From positions 1-35,299 of the IMG/VR virus record IMGVR_UViG_3300037507_000830: a DNA stretch of 35,299 nucleotides; one strand, 5' to 3'. The translations under genes were made by a program, and so were the position numbers. The notes beneath the pieces were generated by a model. It did no database searches. It saw nothing but the letters and a program-made list of their open reading frames with translations, and had not been told where the DNA came from. Origin of the DNA: a virus. Shown here in pieces: positions 15,134 through 23,468 of the stretch (position 1 is its first letter; every line of letters begins with the position of its first letter).

Positions 15134-16477
15134 TTAGAAAGTTGGTGCTACCAAACCAGTGCCTGAAATAATTGAGGCTGCTAGTGGGTAACGCCCTGCA
15201 GTGAACGCGCCGTAACCATAAACAACTGTTTTTAGAGTCAATGACCCTGCAATTGTCTGATCGAATGAAAGCGCGAATGGTGAACCAGCCTGCTCCCATA
15301 GGTGCATTTCAGGTGCTGCAACAACATAGATTTCATCCTGGTTAGTTGCTGCGCCGTATGCAGTGCCAACATTTGCATCAGTAACAACTGGTAGGCCCAT
15401 GATTGAGTAACCTGAGTTACCGTATCCTGGCAAACCTGCGCCTGCAGTTACTGAGTTCATTGGACCGTTTGCAGTTGGTACTGCGATTGGGCGGCCTGTT
15501 GTGTCTGATGAAGCCAAGATCGCCGCTAAGCGTCGTGGGTGCATGATGATGTGAGTTGGTGCAATGAAAACATTGCTCTCAACTTGCTGGTACGCATCTG
15601 CCAACTTTGAGTAAAGAAGTGCAGTTGTTGGTGTTGTTGCAGTGTAAGTAACTGCATTTCCACCAGCGTTGCGGATACCTGTGAACTGACCGTTTGAGCC
15701 TGTTCCATTGAGAACCTGAGCATCAACTGTTGTGTGCCATGAACGAATCAAGTCAGCAACAACAAATGTGTCAATGCCTGTTCCTCTTTCTACAGCCTGG
15801 CGGCTTAGATCAGCTTGGCCTGCAATCGTGCGTACAGGGATGCTGAGCAGGGTATCGTCAGGGTCTGTCAAAGAAACTGCAGTGTTCTGAGTTTCCTGAA
15901 TTGCAGTTGAAGTTCCTGTTGTCATACGGCTGATTTCCAATGACATACCAGCAGCAGGCAATGTGTGCTTGCTTGTTGCGAAGTCTGCAGTTGGACGGCC
16001 TGCGCGTGCAAATGGTGCAGCAAGGTCAACAAGATATTGTGGTATGACCAAACCTGCGAACGCAGATGTGCCAACCGCTCTGCGCTCAATTGTTTCTTCC
16101 TTTGTGTGGCGTGCTAAGCGCTCTTGTGCTGCATAGTCATTCTTGAACTGTGCGTTGAACGCATCCTTCACGAATGAAACTTCAGCCTCTGGTGAGTATG
16201 TGCGTGCTTCGCGTGTAACAGTTGTTCCACCAACAGGTGTTACTACTGCTGCTACTGCTGCGCGTGCTTCAGATGCCTTAGCATCTGCAGTTGCTTGTGC
16301 AGTTAGCTTTTCAATCTTTGAATCTAGTGCGCGTGATTCTTCAACAAGGGCATCAACCTTTGTTGTTTCTTCATCAGTTAGGTCGGTGCGTGATTCTGCG
16401 GCTACTGCCTCAAGAATTGCATCCATTTCAGCCTTAACTGCATCGCGGCGCTCTACTACATTGTCAAAATATGACAT
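15134..16477 (-). CDS. Major capsid protein, HK97 fold (447 aa)
   Basis: The N-terminal roughly 110 residues are charged helix (VVERRDAVKAEMDAILEAVAAESR, VEESRALDSKIEKLTAQATADAKAS), the delta/scaffold domain of HK97-type capsid proteins. The shell domain follows (AFAGLVIPQYLVDLAAPFARAGRPTADF, then FIAPTHIIMHPRRLAAIL and GLPVVTDANVG). The upstream protease gene supports cleavage of the delta domain, probably near residues 105-135. The ribosome site AGGAGA before ATG 16477 is among the best in the window, and a strong hairpin follows the gene, both fitting high expression. Confidence 0.93.
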   Translation of the reverse strand: MSYFDNVVERRDAVKAEMDAILEAVAAESRTDLTDEETTKVDALVEESRALDSKIEKLTAQATADAKASEARAAVAAVVTPVGGTTVTREARTYSPEAEVSFVKDAFNAQFKNDYAAQERLARHTKEETIERRAVGTSAFAGLVIPQYLVDLAAPFARAGRPTADFATSKHTLPAAGMSLEISRMTTGTSTAIQETQNTAVSLTDPDDTLLSIPVRTIAGQADLSRQAVERGTGIDTFVVADLIRSWHTTVDAQVLNGTGSNGQFTGIRNAGGNAVTYTATTPTTALLYSKLADAYQQVESNVFIAPTHIIMHPRRLAAILASSDTTGRPIAVPTANGPMNSVTAGAGLPGYGNSGYSIMGLPVVTDANVGTAYGAATNQDEIYVVAAPEMHLWEQAGSPFALSFDQTIAGSLTLKTVVYGYGAFTAGRYPLAASIISGTGLVAPTF

Positions 16478-16594
16478 TTAGTGATCTCCTATGAGTTGTG
16501 TGAATGTGGTTTTGAGGTGGTGGCGATTATTGCTCACGGCGCTAAAGGGTGTGAGGTCGCTCCGACTTCGCTCTGCTACGAGTGCAGCAGAAAT
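16478..16594 (-). other. Noncoding leader of the capsid gene
   Basis: A 117-base gap in an otherwise gapless operon. It holds a strong ribosome site (AGGAGATCACTAA before ATG) and small inverted repeats such as CTGCT/AGCAG and GTCG/CGAC on the coding strand. It may hold a capsid-specific promoter or RNA processing site, but no convincing -35/-10 pair was seen. Confidence 0.4.
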
Positions 16595-17887
16595 TTATTT
16601 TGTGTTGTTGATAATTGCTTGCGCTAAACGCAACGAAATTGAACGGCCTGCAGTTGCTTCTTCTACATCTGTTGGCTCTAACTCAAGTTCAGGTTCTTCA
16701 ACTTCAACTTCAGGCTCGCCACCTGTAAGCATTGCCATCATCTCAACGGCCTTCATAATGTAATCGTGGCCTTCGCTCAAATCTTCAAAGATAGAATTTA
16801 GAACAACCAAAGATTCACCTGTGACTTCACGGCCTTCTTTAACTGCATCAATTGCCTTGCGTAGTGCTTCGCGTGCCTCAACACTTGTTGTTGGGTAGGC
16901 AGGATAAGTAACCACTGAAACATCTCCATCTGCTAGTGAAACTTCAGTAAGTGTGCGTTGAGAACGATCATCATTGTATTTTTGACGAATGACACGGAAA
17001 GCAAAACTCATTTGGTCAACATCTCCGCGCTCAACTAACTTGTAAAGGTCGCGCCCCTCTGATGTGTCTGCAATTGTTGCATCCATATACAAACCGCGAT
17101 CATCTTCGGTAAGTGTAAGAGTGCCATTTTTGGTTCTGGCGAGAGGTAATCCAGAATGGTTAATCAATAATCTAACATCAGGTGTTTCCATCAAAGTCTT
17201 ACGAAACGCACCAGGGGCGATTGTTTCAATGAATGGTAGGGGAACACTAGCCTCATTGAACACTGCAGCGTATCCACGCAAACGCATTGTTCCATCTTCG
17301 GCCTGTCTTGCTTCAACATCGCGCACTGTAAATGTACGGCGTTCAATCTTTTTCATTTTGCTCCTTGAATCGGCTTCAGCATCTAGTGCATCAATTTTGC
17401 GTTGCGCCCAGTTTTGCGCCCTATCAGAAAAGTTGGAATCTCCACCCCACAACAACCAAGCAACTAAACCTGCGCCTGGATATTGAGCATCTGACGGATT
17501 ATTGTTTTTTGGTGCTTGTCCATCTACTTGATGGCGTGCAAACCACGGTGCCATCTTACGAACTTTGTTTTCACTTACTCGACCTGCTGCCATCTCGCGT
17601 GCTTCACGCTTTGTGCCTTCGGTTAAGCCATCTCCCCCGAAACCTTCTTTGAGATAATCCAAACCGCGTTGTGCGTTCTCACGGATAAATGCGGGAACGC
17701 TTAAATCAACTGCTCGAACTTCTCCACCTGGTTCCATATCTTCAGCAATTGAAACTGCAACCATCTGATCTATTGCATCTTGTTTTGTGTCGTGACAAGC
17801 AAGAGTTGTATAAGAACCATCTGATTCTTCTTTAACGGTTGCCCATCCTGAACAATCGGCTTGCTTATCACTGACAAAATAAGGCAT
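16595..17887 (-). CDS. Prohead protease (HK97/U35 family) with extra N-terminal domain (430 aa)
   Basis: Residues 178-430 form a standard prohead protease: RLRGYAAVFNEAS, then LLINHSGLPLARTKNGTL with catalytic H244, and DQMSFAFRV with catalytic S294. It cleaves the capsid delta domain during maturation. Residues 1-177 are an added region (MPYFVSDKQADCSGWATVK, later FIRENAQRGLDYLKEGFGGDG and GAGLVAWLLWGGD) seen in some actinophage head genes, of unknown function. An internal ATG at 17356 (M178) has AAGGAG five bases upstream, so a 253-aa protease may also be made. ATG 17887 overlaps the portal stop. The C-terminus has a Glu-rich stretch. Confidence 0.88.
   Translation of the reverse strand: MPYFVSDKQADCSGWATVKEESDGSYTTLACHDTKQDAIDQMVAVSIAEDMEPGGEVRAVDLSVPAFIRENAQRGLDYLKEGFGGDGLTEGTKREAREMAAGRVSENKVRKMAPWFARHQVDGQAPKNNNPSDAQYPGAGLVAWLLWGGDSNFSDRAQNWAQRKIDALDAEADSRSKMKKIERRTFTVRDVEARQAEDGTMRLRGYAAVFNEASVPLPFIETIAPGAFRKTLMETPDVRLLINHSGLPLARTKNGTLTLTEDDRGLYMDATIADTSEGRDLYKLVERGDVDQMSFAFRVIRQKYNDDRSQRTLTEVSLADGDVSVVTYPAYPTTSVEAREALRKAIDAVKEGREVTGESLVVLNSIFEDLSEGHDYIMKAVEMMAMLTGGEPEVEVEEPELELEPTDVEEATAGRSISLRLAQAIINNTK
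17351..17367 (-). promoter_or_regulatory. Internal ribosome site and start inside the protease gene
   Basis: On the coding strand AAGGAG is followed five bases later by ATG (17356-17354), in frame at codon 178, exactly where homology to the canonical protease begins (MKKIERRTF). This predicts a second, shorter protein from the same gene. Confidence 0.6.
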
Positions 17888-19281
17888 TACTTAACCTCAT
17901 ACACGGCCGCTGGGTCGGCTGGGTCAATTGTTGATACTTGCTGCAGTTGGCTAGATGGAACGCCAGTGTGCTTCATATCAGGCAAGCCAACTGCCTGTGT
18001 AACTGCTGCTGGGTCAAAGCCAACTTGAATTAAACTTGCTGCAATTTCAGTGCGTAGCTTTAAGCCAACATCCTTTGCATCTGCTGCATCAATGTTTTGC
18101 AACGGCACACGGTATTGATCGCCAGCCTCAATTGGTGCCATATCTTCGTAAGCATGAACATCGTTGAGTGAAAGGAAACCTTCACGCAATCCCTTTGTGT
18201 AAGACTCATAACGCTCAAGTGTTGTGCCACGAAGTAGCGCATCTAAATTGAAACGAATGAATCCGTCTTTTTCAGGCAGCAATGATGACATTGCCTGTTC
18301 AATGCGTTCCAAGATTGGGCGCAATGAATACTGAACAAATGAAAGGTTTTGTGCTTCAACTGATGCAAATGACATTGCACCAGCAACAGGATGGCCAATC
18401 AATGCCAATGGAACGCGGAAAATTCTGCAAACTTCTTCAACACTGAAGCGCCTTGATTCCAAAAGTTGAGCATCTTGGGCGTTAATTGTTAGTGGCTCAA
18501 ATGATGCACCACCTGAAAGGATGCCAATTTTGCCTGCGCGGTATGGGCCAACATGGGTTAAGTTCCAATTGCGCCCAATGTCTTGTGCCTGCTCTTGTGT
18601 TAACTCACCAGGAACTGCGATCACACCACCAGGGTTTGCTGCGTTTCCAAAGTATGAAGCGGCATAAGTATCTGCTGCCATTGCTGCACCGATAGTTGTT
18701 CGGCAAGCCGCAATTGGTGAAAGGCCATAAAGTTCACCAGGCAAACGGAAATCAGGAATGTGCAAGATATCGCGAGCGCCTATTTTTTGCTCATACAAGC
18801 CTTGTTCATCTCTGATTTTTACATAATAAATTAAAGGCTCGCCTGGTGCTTGGCGTTCAATGCGAACATTACGCGGGTCAAGCACATAAGTTTCCATTAC
18901 TTCATCTTTATCATCACGAACCAAAAGAATAAATGCGTTGCCATTTAGTTTGAATGAGGTAATGATCTGCTCATAAAATTCCATTTTTGTTGTTTCAGGA
19001 TTAGGATTTTGAACCCAATTTGGAATCTCACCATAAACTGCAGCATAAGAAAGGCGGGCGCGACCACGGCGAACATAAGCGCTGACTGGCAAAGATGAAA
19101 TTGTGTCAGACAAAAGGCGGATGCAAGAATAAACAGTTGACATTCTGATTGCGGTTTCGTCATCAACAACAACGCCTGCCAAAGTTTCATAGGCAGGGCG
19201 GCCTGGAATCAGTGGTTCAATAAATTGATTATTGCCTGAACGCTTCTCACTATTGTCGCGCAATCGGTTTGATAAACTCAT
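17887..19281 (-). CDS. Portal protein, HK97 family (464 aa)
   Basis: Recognisable portal features: STVYSCIRLLSDTISSLPVSAYVR near the N-terminus, NPNPETTKMEFYEQIITSFKLNGNAFILLVRD, LDPRNVRIERQ, LHIPDFRLPGELYGLSPI and FSVEEVCRIFRVPLALIG. The portal is the dodecameric ring through which DNA enters and leaves the head. Length is normal for the family. ATG 19281 overlaps the stop of the small membrane protein gene, and its own stop overlaps the protease start, so this block is tightly coupled. Confidence 0.93.
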   Translation of the reverse strand: MSLSNRLRDNSEKRSGNNQFIEPLIPGRPAYETLAGVVVDDETAIRMSTVYSCIRLLSDTISSLPVSAYVRRGRARLSYAAVYGEIPNWVQNPNPETTKMEFYEQIITSFKLNGNAFILLVRDDKDEVMETYVLDPRNVRIERQAPGEPLIYYVKIRDEQGLYEQKIGARDILHIPDFRLPGELYGLSPIAACRTTIGAAMAADTYAASYFGNAANPGGVIAVPGELTQEQAQDIGRNWNLTHVGPYRAGKIGILSGGASFEPLTINAQDAQLLESRRFSVEEVCRIFRVPLALIGHPVAGAMSFASVEAQNLSFVQYSLRPILERIEQAMSSLLPEKDGFIRFNLDALLRGTTLERYESYTKGLREGFLSLNDVHAYEDMAPIEAGDQYRVPLQNIDAADAKDVGLKLRTEIAASLIQVGFDPAAVTQAVGLPDMKHTGVPSSQLQQVSTIDPADPAAVYEVK

Positions 19282-19421
19282 TAGTTAGCCTTTTCTGTAA
19301 TCCACACTAGAAAAACACCTGCAACAATTAAAGCTAATGGCACTGAAATCATTGCAAGGCCAGTTGTTGCAAGAGTTACACCCACAACTTCAACTGCAAC
19401 TGATAGATCAATCTTCTTCAT
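19281..19421 (-). CDS. Small membrane protein between terminase and portal (46 aa)
   Basis: ATG 19421 with GGGAG upstream gives MKKIDLSVAVEVVGV followed by hydrophobic segments (LATTGLAMISV and LALIVAGVFLVWI) and a charged end (TEKAN). Its coding potential is supported by exact packing: it starts eight bases after TerL and its TAA overlaps the portal ATG. No family was recognised; a membrane location is predicted. Confidence 0.6.
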   Translation of the reverse strand: MKKIDLSVAVEVVGVTLATTGLAMISVPLALIVAGVFLVWITEKAN

Positions 19422-19429
19422 TATGCTCC

Positions 19430-20959
19430 CTATACCTGAATTGAAAAATACCGAGCAACTGGTGCTGGCGGTTCGGCTGGTTGTGTAGCGCGATCATAAC
19501 CAAAAATTGAAGCAACGGCGGCATCCACCTTACGCCTGCTACTTGCTTTGGCAACCATAACACCACGGCTAGATTGTTTTGTTACGCAGTTTGCAACATG
19601 GCGTGCAAGTCGTTCATCTCCATCGTGCGTGAATGATTTATTCACAACGGCTTCGTAGAACTTTTGTGTTGCGGGTACCATATTTGCAGCACTATTGGGG
19701 TAACTAACAACTGGCAAGCCTTCTTCATCAAGAACCATAAAAGTTCGTTGCCATCTTGCTGGGTCGAATACGATTTCTTTAACATTGAATCGTTCATCTC
19801 TGAATGTGCTAACAATCGTTTCTTCAACCTCTGCAACAGGGATGTGCCAACCTTGTTCAGCATCATCGGGGCGTTCCCATAATCCAACAACCATCAGGTG
19901 AGGCTTTTCGCCACCCAATAACCACATCACTAGCGCGGTTGAGTCGTTTGAAAACGCACCATCAAAGGCCAAAATAACTTCTTCGCCAGGTTCAGGAAAT
20001 CTATCTGTGTCCTTGAGCGCTTCCCAAGCACCAGTTGGCAACCACGCAACTGAAGTATTTACAAAACAATTGAGGCGCTTGGTGCGAAACTCAGCTTCAG
20101 GTGTGCGCAAAACTGCGCTTTGCATTTCTTCTTTGTCGAGCAAATCGTCATAACCTGGGTTTGCCTCTTGCCACAATGATTCGTCACGGTGATCGGCTTC
20201 AGGTTGTGTTGGCTCCCACCACGAAAAGAAAAATGATGGGTCTTTTTTCTCACCCTTTACAACCTGTTGGCCGTATTGGTAAAGCGAGTAACAAAGAGAA
20301 TCTTGGCCGTTGCTTTGTGTCTTAACGCCTGCAGTTGTGATGCCCAAGAGAAGTGAATCGGCACGCGCACCACCAGCAAGGCTAAGAACATTCCACAATT
20401 CCCAAGAAGGCTGGGCGTGAACCTCATCAAAGATTACAAGCGGTGAAGGGTTCAAACCTTCTTTTGAATAAGCCTCTGCAGAAAGTACGCGGTACACGCT
20501 GCCTTTATCTTTGAACTCAATTGCATCGCGGTAAAGCGTGAACATTGAAGATAGTTCTTCATCTAGTTCAATCATTCGCTTTGCAGTTCCAAAGACAATG
20601 CGTGCTTGATCGCGGTCTGCTGCGCAAGAATAAATTTCTGAACCGTTGCCGCCAAGTGTTAAACCAGCCAAGCCCATTGATGCTGCCAGCGCCGATTTTC
20701 CATTTTTCCTACTCATGCCCACCAAAGCGGTTCTATGACGAAATCTGCCATCTTCACGGCGGGCAAGAGTGTGTTTCAATAATTCCTTTTGCCATCCGCG
20801 CAGTTCAAGCAACTTGCCTGCAGGTGATGCAACAGAATCTTTTGTTACTCGACAAACGGCTTCGGCAAAGTTTGCATACAACTCGCCATCGCCACGAATC
20901 TGATCTTCAATTGGCACTGGCGTTAACCAGCGCGGTGGCCAACCAGGTACTTCAGCCAT
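19430..20959 (-). CDS. terL: Terminase large subunit (509 aa)
   Basis: Walker A-type GMSRKNGKSA (81-90) and Walker B LVIFDEV (174-180) mark the packaging ATPase. AFDGAFSND (D333) and a late Asp in KVDAAVA (D479) fit the RNase H-like nuclease that cuts the concatemer. It follows TerS with an eight-base overlap. The length is typical of P27-TerS-associated large terminases of actinophages. Confidence 0.93.
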   Translation of the reverse strand: MAEVPGWPPRWLTPVPIEDQIRGDGELYANFAEAVCRVTKDSVASPAGKLLELRGWQKELLKHTLARREDGRFRHRTALVGMSRKNGKSALAASMGLAGLTLGGNGSEIYSCAADRDQARIVFGTAKRMIELDEELSSMFTLYRDAIEFKDKGSVYRVLSAEAYSKEGLNPSPLVIFDEVHAQPSWELWNVLSLAGGARADSLLLGITTAGVKTQSNGQDSLCYSLYQYGQQVVKGEKKDPSFFFSWWEPTQPEADHRDESLWQEANPGYDDLLDKEEMQSAVLRTPEAEFRTKRLNCFVNTSVAWLPTGAWEALKDTDRFPEPGEEVILAFDGAFSNDSTALVMWLLGGEKPHLMVVGLWERPDDAEQGWHIPVAEVEETIVSTFRDERFNVKEIVFDPARWQRTFMVLDEEGLPVVSYPNSAANMVPATQKFYEAVVNKSFTHDGDERLARHVANCVTKQSSRGVMVAKASSRRKVDAAVASIFGYDRATQPAEPPAPVARYFSIQV

Positions 20960-21413
20960 TCTTCTTTTGCTGCTCTAACAACTGGGCCAACTTGCCCTTA
21001 GCCGTTACTTCAGCAACCCCCAACTTACTGCGATCAATTGGCGTTAAGCCAAGCAATGAAAGCAATTTAATAATGTCACCTTCAACGGTGTTTAACATTC
21101 CAAACAACGGGTTTGCATACGCGTAGCCTTTGTCGGTGTAAAGAACAAAATCTGATTGAGCCATCTTTGCCTGTAGCTCGTACTTCTTATCCATCTTTTC
21201 ACAAAGTTCAATGAGCAACTTACTATCGCTGGTTGCAATCCACGGTGCCATCTCGCGCACATCGGACCAAAGTTTTTTACCGTTGTCGCTCAAATGGATT
21301 GGCGCATCGCCTTTGATTTGTGGCAACGCAATCACATTCTTTAGATCGGGCAGTTTCTTTTTACCTGGGTTTCCATTCTTGCGTTTAACTTCATTCGGTT
21401 TTGCTGCGCTCAC
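20952..21413 (-). CDS. terS: Terminase small subunit, P27 family (153 aa)
   Basis: A basic N-terminus (PNEVKRKNGNPGKKKLPDL) is followed by a helical core with IATSDSKLLIELCEKMDKKYELQAK, and ends with LLGLTPIDRSKLGVAEV, the hallmark C-terminal pattern of P27-family TerS. It recognises the packaging site and recruits TerL. The start is GTG 21413, preceded by a weak GGAAACA site. The noncoding repeats just upstream may be its binding site. Confidence 0.85.
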   Translation of the reverse strand: MSAAKPNEVKRKNGNPGKKKLPDLKNVIALPQIKGDAPIHLSDNGKKLWSDVREMAPWIATSDSKLLIELCEKMDKKYELQAKMAQSDFVLYTDKGYAYANPLFGMLNTVEGDIIKLLSLLGLTPIDRSKLGVAEVTAKGKLAQLLEQQKKNG

Positions 21414-21649
21414 TTGTTTCCATTCGCTCAGGAATCTAACGCCCCCGTTAGTTTCGATTACCTTGCTTTTTCAAATTCGGACATTTAAGACAAATCAGTT
21501 CAAACCAGTTCAAACCAGTTCAAACCAGTTCAAACCCGCCACCCCCCACACATCGGCGATATGCGTTTGCAGGGCATCGGGGTTTATACCGCGCCTGTTT
21601 GCGCAACTTTTACCCCGTACGGGGGATTGCCACGGGGGGTATATGCGTG
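21414..21649. other. Noncoding region upstream of terS (cos/pac candidate)
   Basis: This is one of the longest gene-free stretches. It holds four 10-bp direct repeats (21496-21535), a hairpin CTAACG-CCCC-CGTTAG (21436-21451), a GC-rich part with the 12-bp palindrome CCCCGTACGGGG (21613-21624) and G runs. An HNH nuclease gene on one side and terS on the other match the usual neighbourhood of a cos site. Whether cutting happens here is inferred. Confidence 0.5.
21496..21535. repeat. Four 10-bp direct repeats (cagttcaaac)
   Basis: Four perfect copies lie head to tail at 21496, 21506, 21516 and 21526, preceded by part of a fifth. A 10-bp period puts each copy on the same face of the helix, as expected for a multimeric binding protein such as TerS. 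Confidence 0.9.
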
Positions 21650-21955
21650 CTAAGAGTTACCTTTGCGACTGTTGTGCATACGGCAAAGAACTTTTAAGTT
21701 AGAAATTTCAAGGCGCAGATAGGGCGCTTCACTTAAAGGAATTATGTGGTCAACAGTTAAATCTTTATTGGTGCAACCTGGTATTGAACAGAAAGGTTGT
21801 TGCTCTCTTAGTTGCTTACTTAGCTTGTTCCAACTGTAATCATAACCACGATCAGTACGACTAGGACGGGCGCGATCTTTAACTCTTTGACATTCAACAC
21901 ATCTACTTGCTCGCACTACTCGACCACATCCTGCACACGGTCTAGGCAATACCAT
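21650..21955 (-). CDS. HNH endonuclease (101 aa)
   Basis: Two N-terminal zinc-type CxxC pairs (CAGCGR, CVECQ) are followed by FCSIPGCTNKDLTVDHIIPL and NLKVLCRMHNSRKG, the HNH/ββα-metal fold with its DH and C-terminal HN. Phage HNH proteins next to terminases assist cos cleavage by TerL in HK97-like systems, so a packaging role is likely. The start ATG 21955 is chosen because homology begins at MVLPRPCAGCG; an ATG at 21997 would overlap the previous gene far more. It overlaps 21942-22316 by 14 bases. Confidence 0.85.
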   Translation of the reverse strand: MVLPRPCAGCGRVVRASRCVECQRVKDRARPSRTDRGYDYSWNKLSKQLREQQPFCSIPGCTNKDLTVDHIIPLSEAPYLRLEISNLKVLCRMHNSRKGNS

Positions 21956-22316
21956 CGTGCTTCTCCAAGTATTCAATCGCATACGATAAGAACACAACAG
22001 AATCTTTGAACTGTCCTAAACCTAAGTTGCAACTGTTGCATAACAATCCACGCACTTGATTAGTTTCGTGGTTATGGTCAACGCTTAACTTCTTTGTTGT
22101 ATCGCTTTGATTGATTCCACAAATAGCGCAAGAGTTGTTTTGTTCTTCAAGCAAATCTTTTCTATGACTTGATGAAATGTTGGTAACTCTTTTGTGATGG
22201 TTTCTGCAATCATTGCAAGTAGTTCTTCTTTTGTTAGGTGTTCGCTTATCGTGATGAAACTTTGTTATTGGTTTATCTATGTTGCATTTGTTGCAAATCT
22301 GTGTGTTACTCATCAT
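21942..22316 (-). CDS. Recombination endonuclease VII-like protein (124 aa)
   Basis: The region CAICGINQSDTTKKLSVDHNHETNQVRGLLCNSCNLGLGQFKDS matches the endonuclease VII family, with zinc Cys pairs and the DHNH-type active site. An N-terminal zinc motif (ICNKCNIDKP, TCNDCRNHHK) precedes it. Endonuclease VII of T4 resolves branched DNA before packaging. Here it forms a pair with the HNH gene. Start ATG 22316 or 22313. Confidence 0.85.
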   Translation of the reverse strand: MMSNTQICNKCNIDKPITKFHHDKRTPNKRRTTCNDCRNHHKRVTNISSSHRKDLLEEQNNSCAICGINQSDTTKKLSVDHNHETNQVRGLLCNSCNLGLGQFKDSVVFLSYAIEYLEKHDGIA

Positions 22317-22485
22317 CCTCTGTTAGAGATTCCAAATCCTCATTTACAACCACATAACGATTGTAAGCATCAAGAGTTGAATTAGTCGCTCTCAACAACA
22401 ATGTTTCAATTCCTTCAAATGACATTGGCTGATCTGTCACAATATCTGTTGACACATCACCGACTGTTACCGCAATGCTTAGCAT
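22306..22485 (-). CDS. Small acidic hypothetical protein (59 aa)
   Basis: ATG 22485 opens a frame beginning MLSIAVTVGDVSTDIVTDQP and ending with an acidic ESLTEDDE. It overlaps both neighbours by a few bases (22479-22485 and 22306-22316), as usual in phage operons. No family was recognised; the acid-rich tail suggests a protein-binding or DNA-mimic type, but that is speculation. Confidence 0.6.
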   Translation of the reverse strand: MLSIAVTVGDVSTDIVTDQPMSFEGIETLLLRATNSTLDAYNRYVVVNEDLESLTEDDE

Positions 22486-22625
22486 TTGGTTAGCTCCAAT
22501 CGGCTATCAAGTAGATCGTCAATAAATTTATCAACGATGTGTTTTTTGGAATCAATTGTTTTGGAGCGAGTATCTACGGCGTGTGATAACGCCTCATCAA
22601 TCTCTTGTATTGTTTCGGTATCCAT
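22479..22625 (-). CDS. Small charged hypothetical protein (48 aa)
   Basis: ATG 22625 gives MDTETIQEIDEALSHAVDTR, then SKKHIVDKFIDDLLDSRLEL, predicted to be mostly helical. It is the first gene after the putative terminator at 22647-22669 and overlaps the next gene by seven bases. No family is recognised. Confidence 0.55.
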   Translation of the reverse strand: MDTETIQEIDEALSHAVDTRSKTIDSKKHIVDKFIDDLLDSRLELTKC

Positions 22626-22646
22626 ACCTATCCCATAAATGAATAA

Positions 22647-22669
22647 AGCCCAAACCTATTGGCTGGGCT
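22647..22669 (-). terminator. Rho-independent-like terminator or attenuator
   Basis: On the minus strand AGCCCA and TGGGCT flank an 11-base loop and are followed by TTATTCATTT. It lies between the DNA-binding protein gene (22737-23468) and the small acidic genes, and probably ends the replication operon. Confidence 0.55.
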
Positions 22670-22700
22670 GATTAAGTGGATGGCAATACCTGTTAACGAA

Positions 22701-22733
22701 AGTGTAGCAAAGCAATTAGAACTTTTCTGTCAA
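22701..22733 (-). promoter_or_regulatory. Possible promoter for the late operon
   Basis: TTGACA (22733-22728) and CTACACTT (-10 TACACT at 22706-22701) occur on the minus strand, but the spacer is 21 bases, longer than usual. The same CTACACTT occurs before the proteasome-like gene. It lies upstream of the hairpin at 22647-22669, so the RNA would pass through that structure. Confidence 0.35.
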
Positions 22734-22736
22734 GTT

Positions 22737-23468
22737 TTATCTGTTGGCAATGACTGCTGCCAAGTCATACAAACTGCCACGGCGTTCAATGTTGTTGGCC
22801 TTGATTATCTTATGCACTTGGCGTTGAGTGATGCCAAGCCACAATCCAATTGCCTCTGCATCTAAAAAGAACTTACGACTTGGATTGGACATTGCCAAAG
22901 CTACAAGGCGCAATACTGTCCAAGATTCCTTGCACCCAAAGCAAGTCACATCTTGCATAAGGTTTTCAGCATCAATAACTACATACTTGCCACAATCATC
23001 TGTTGGGCATGGGATGCGGCGGGGTTGCTCAACAAATTGCTTCGCAGCAGCCATTCCTTTTGCGTGCTGCTCTTTAATCTCAACATAGAAATCTGATGCC
23101 CAATCTTGACCAAGTGTCCAATCAAGGTGGGCAATCTGAAAATCGCAGGCAACCTGAACTTCTTGGTCAATGCTGGATTCCTTCTTGAGCAAAGCGGGCG
23201 GTGTCAATGCCCTAGCGCTGCGAATCTCCGACTCCCAACTATGCAAGATGCCTAGCAACTCATTGGCCATTGAATAATCCAGCGCGTTGACATTGACACC
23301 AATGTTGCGTTCGGCGCTGACGGTGCCTGAACCTGATCTGCCAGGTGCCACGAAATCTTCAGCCTCACGGCGCAAGAACGGAATTGCCATTAGCCACCCA
23401 ATGATTGCCTGATGACACCCTCGGCAGGTGGTTGTCTCTGTTGGGCGCTGGCAGATGTTGCAGTTCAA
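22737..23468 (-). CDS. Zinc-finger/helix-turn-helix DNA-binding protein (243 aa)
   Basis: An N-terminal CxxC-x(8)-CxxC (CNICQRPTETTTCRGC) and a central Cys set (CPTDDCGKYV, CFGCKE) suggest zinc ribbons. The C-terminus (DAEAIGLWLGITQRQVHKIIKANNIERRGSLYDL) is a helix-turn-helix with MerR-like or terminase-like shape. Proteins of this layout are found near replication genes in actinophages. The start is TTG 23468, which overlaps the upstream TGA as TTGA. It is likely a transcription regulator or replication helper; the exact role is unknown. Confidence 0.65.
   Translation of the reverse strand: MNCNICQRPTETTTCRGCHQAIIGWLMAIPFLRREAEDFVAPGRSGSGTVSAERNIGVNVNALDYSMANELLGILHSWESEIRSARALTPPALLKKESSIDQEVQVACDFQIAHLDWTLGQDWASDFYVEIKEQHAKGMAAAKQFVEQPRRIPCPTDDCGKYVVIDAENLMQDVTCFGCKESWTVLRLVALAMSNPSRKFFLDAEAIGLWLGITQRQVHKIIKANNIERRGSLYDLAAVIANR

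Noticed and set aside
20545-21126. 193-codon plus-strand frame across terL/terS
   Set aside because: It overlaps two certain terminase genes and has no recognisable domain.
21496-21535. CRISPR array
   Set aside because: Repeats are 10 bp, directly adjacent without spacers, and no cas1/cas2 genes are present; the Cas4-like gene is of the phage recombination type.
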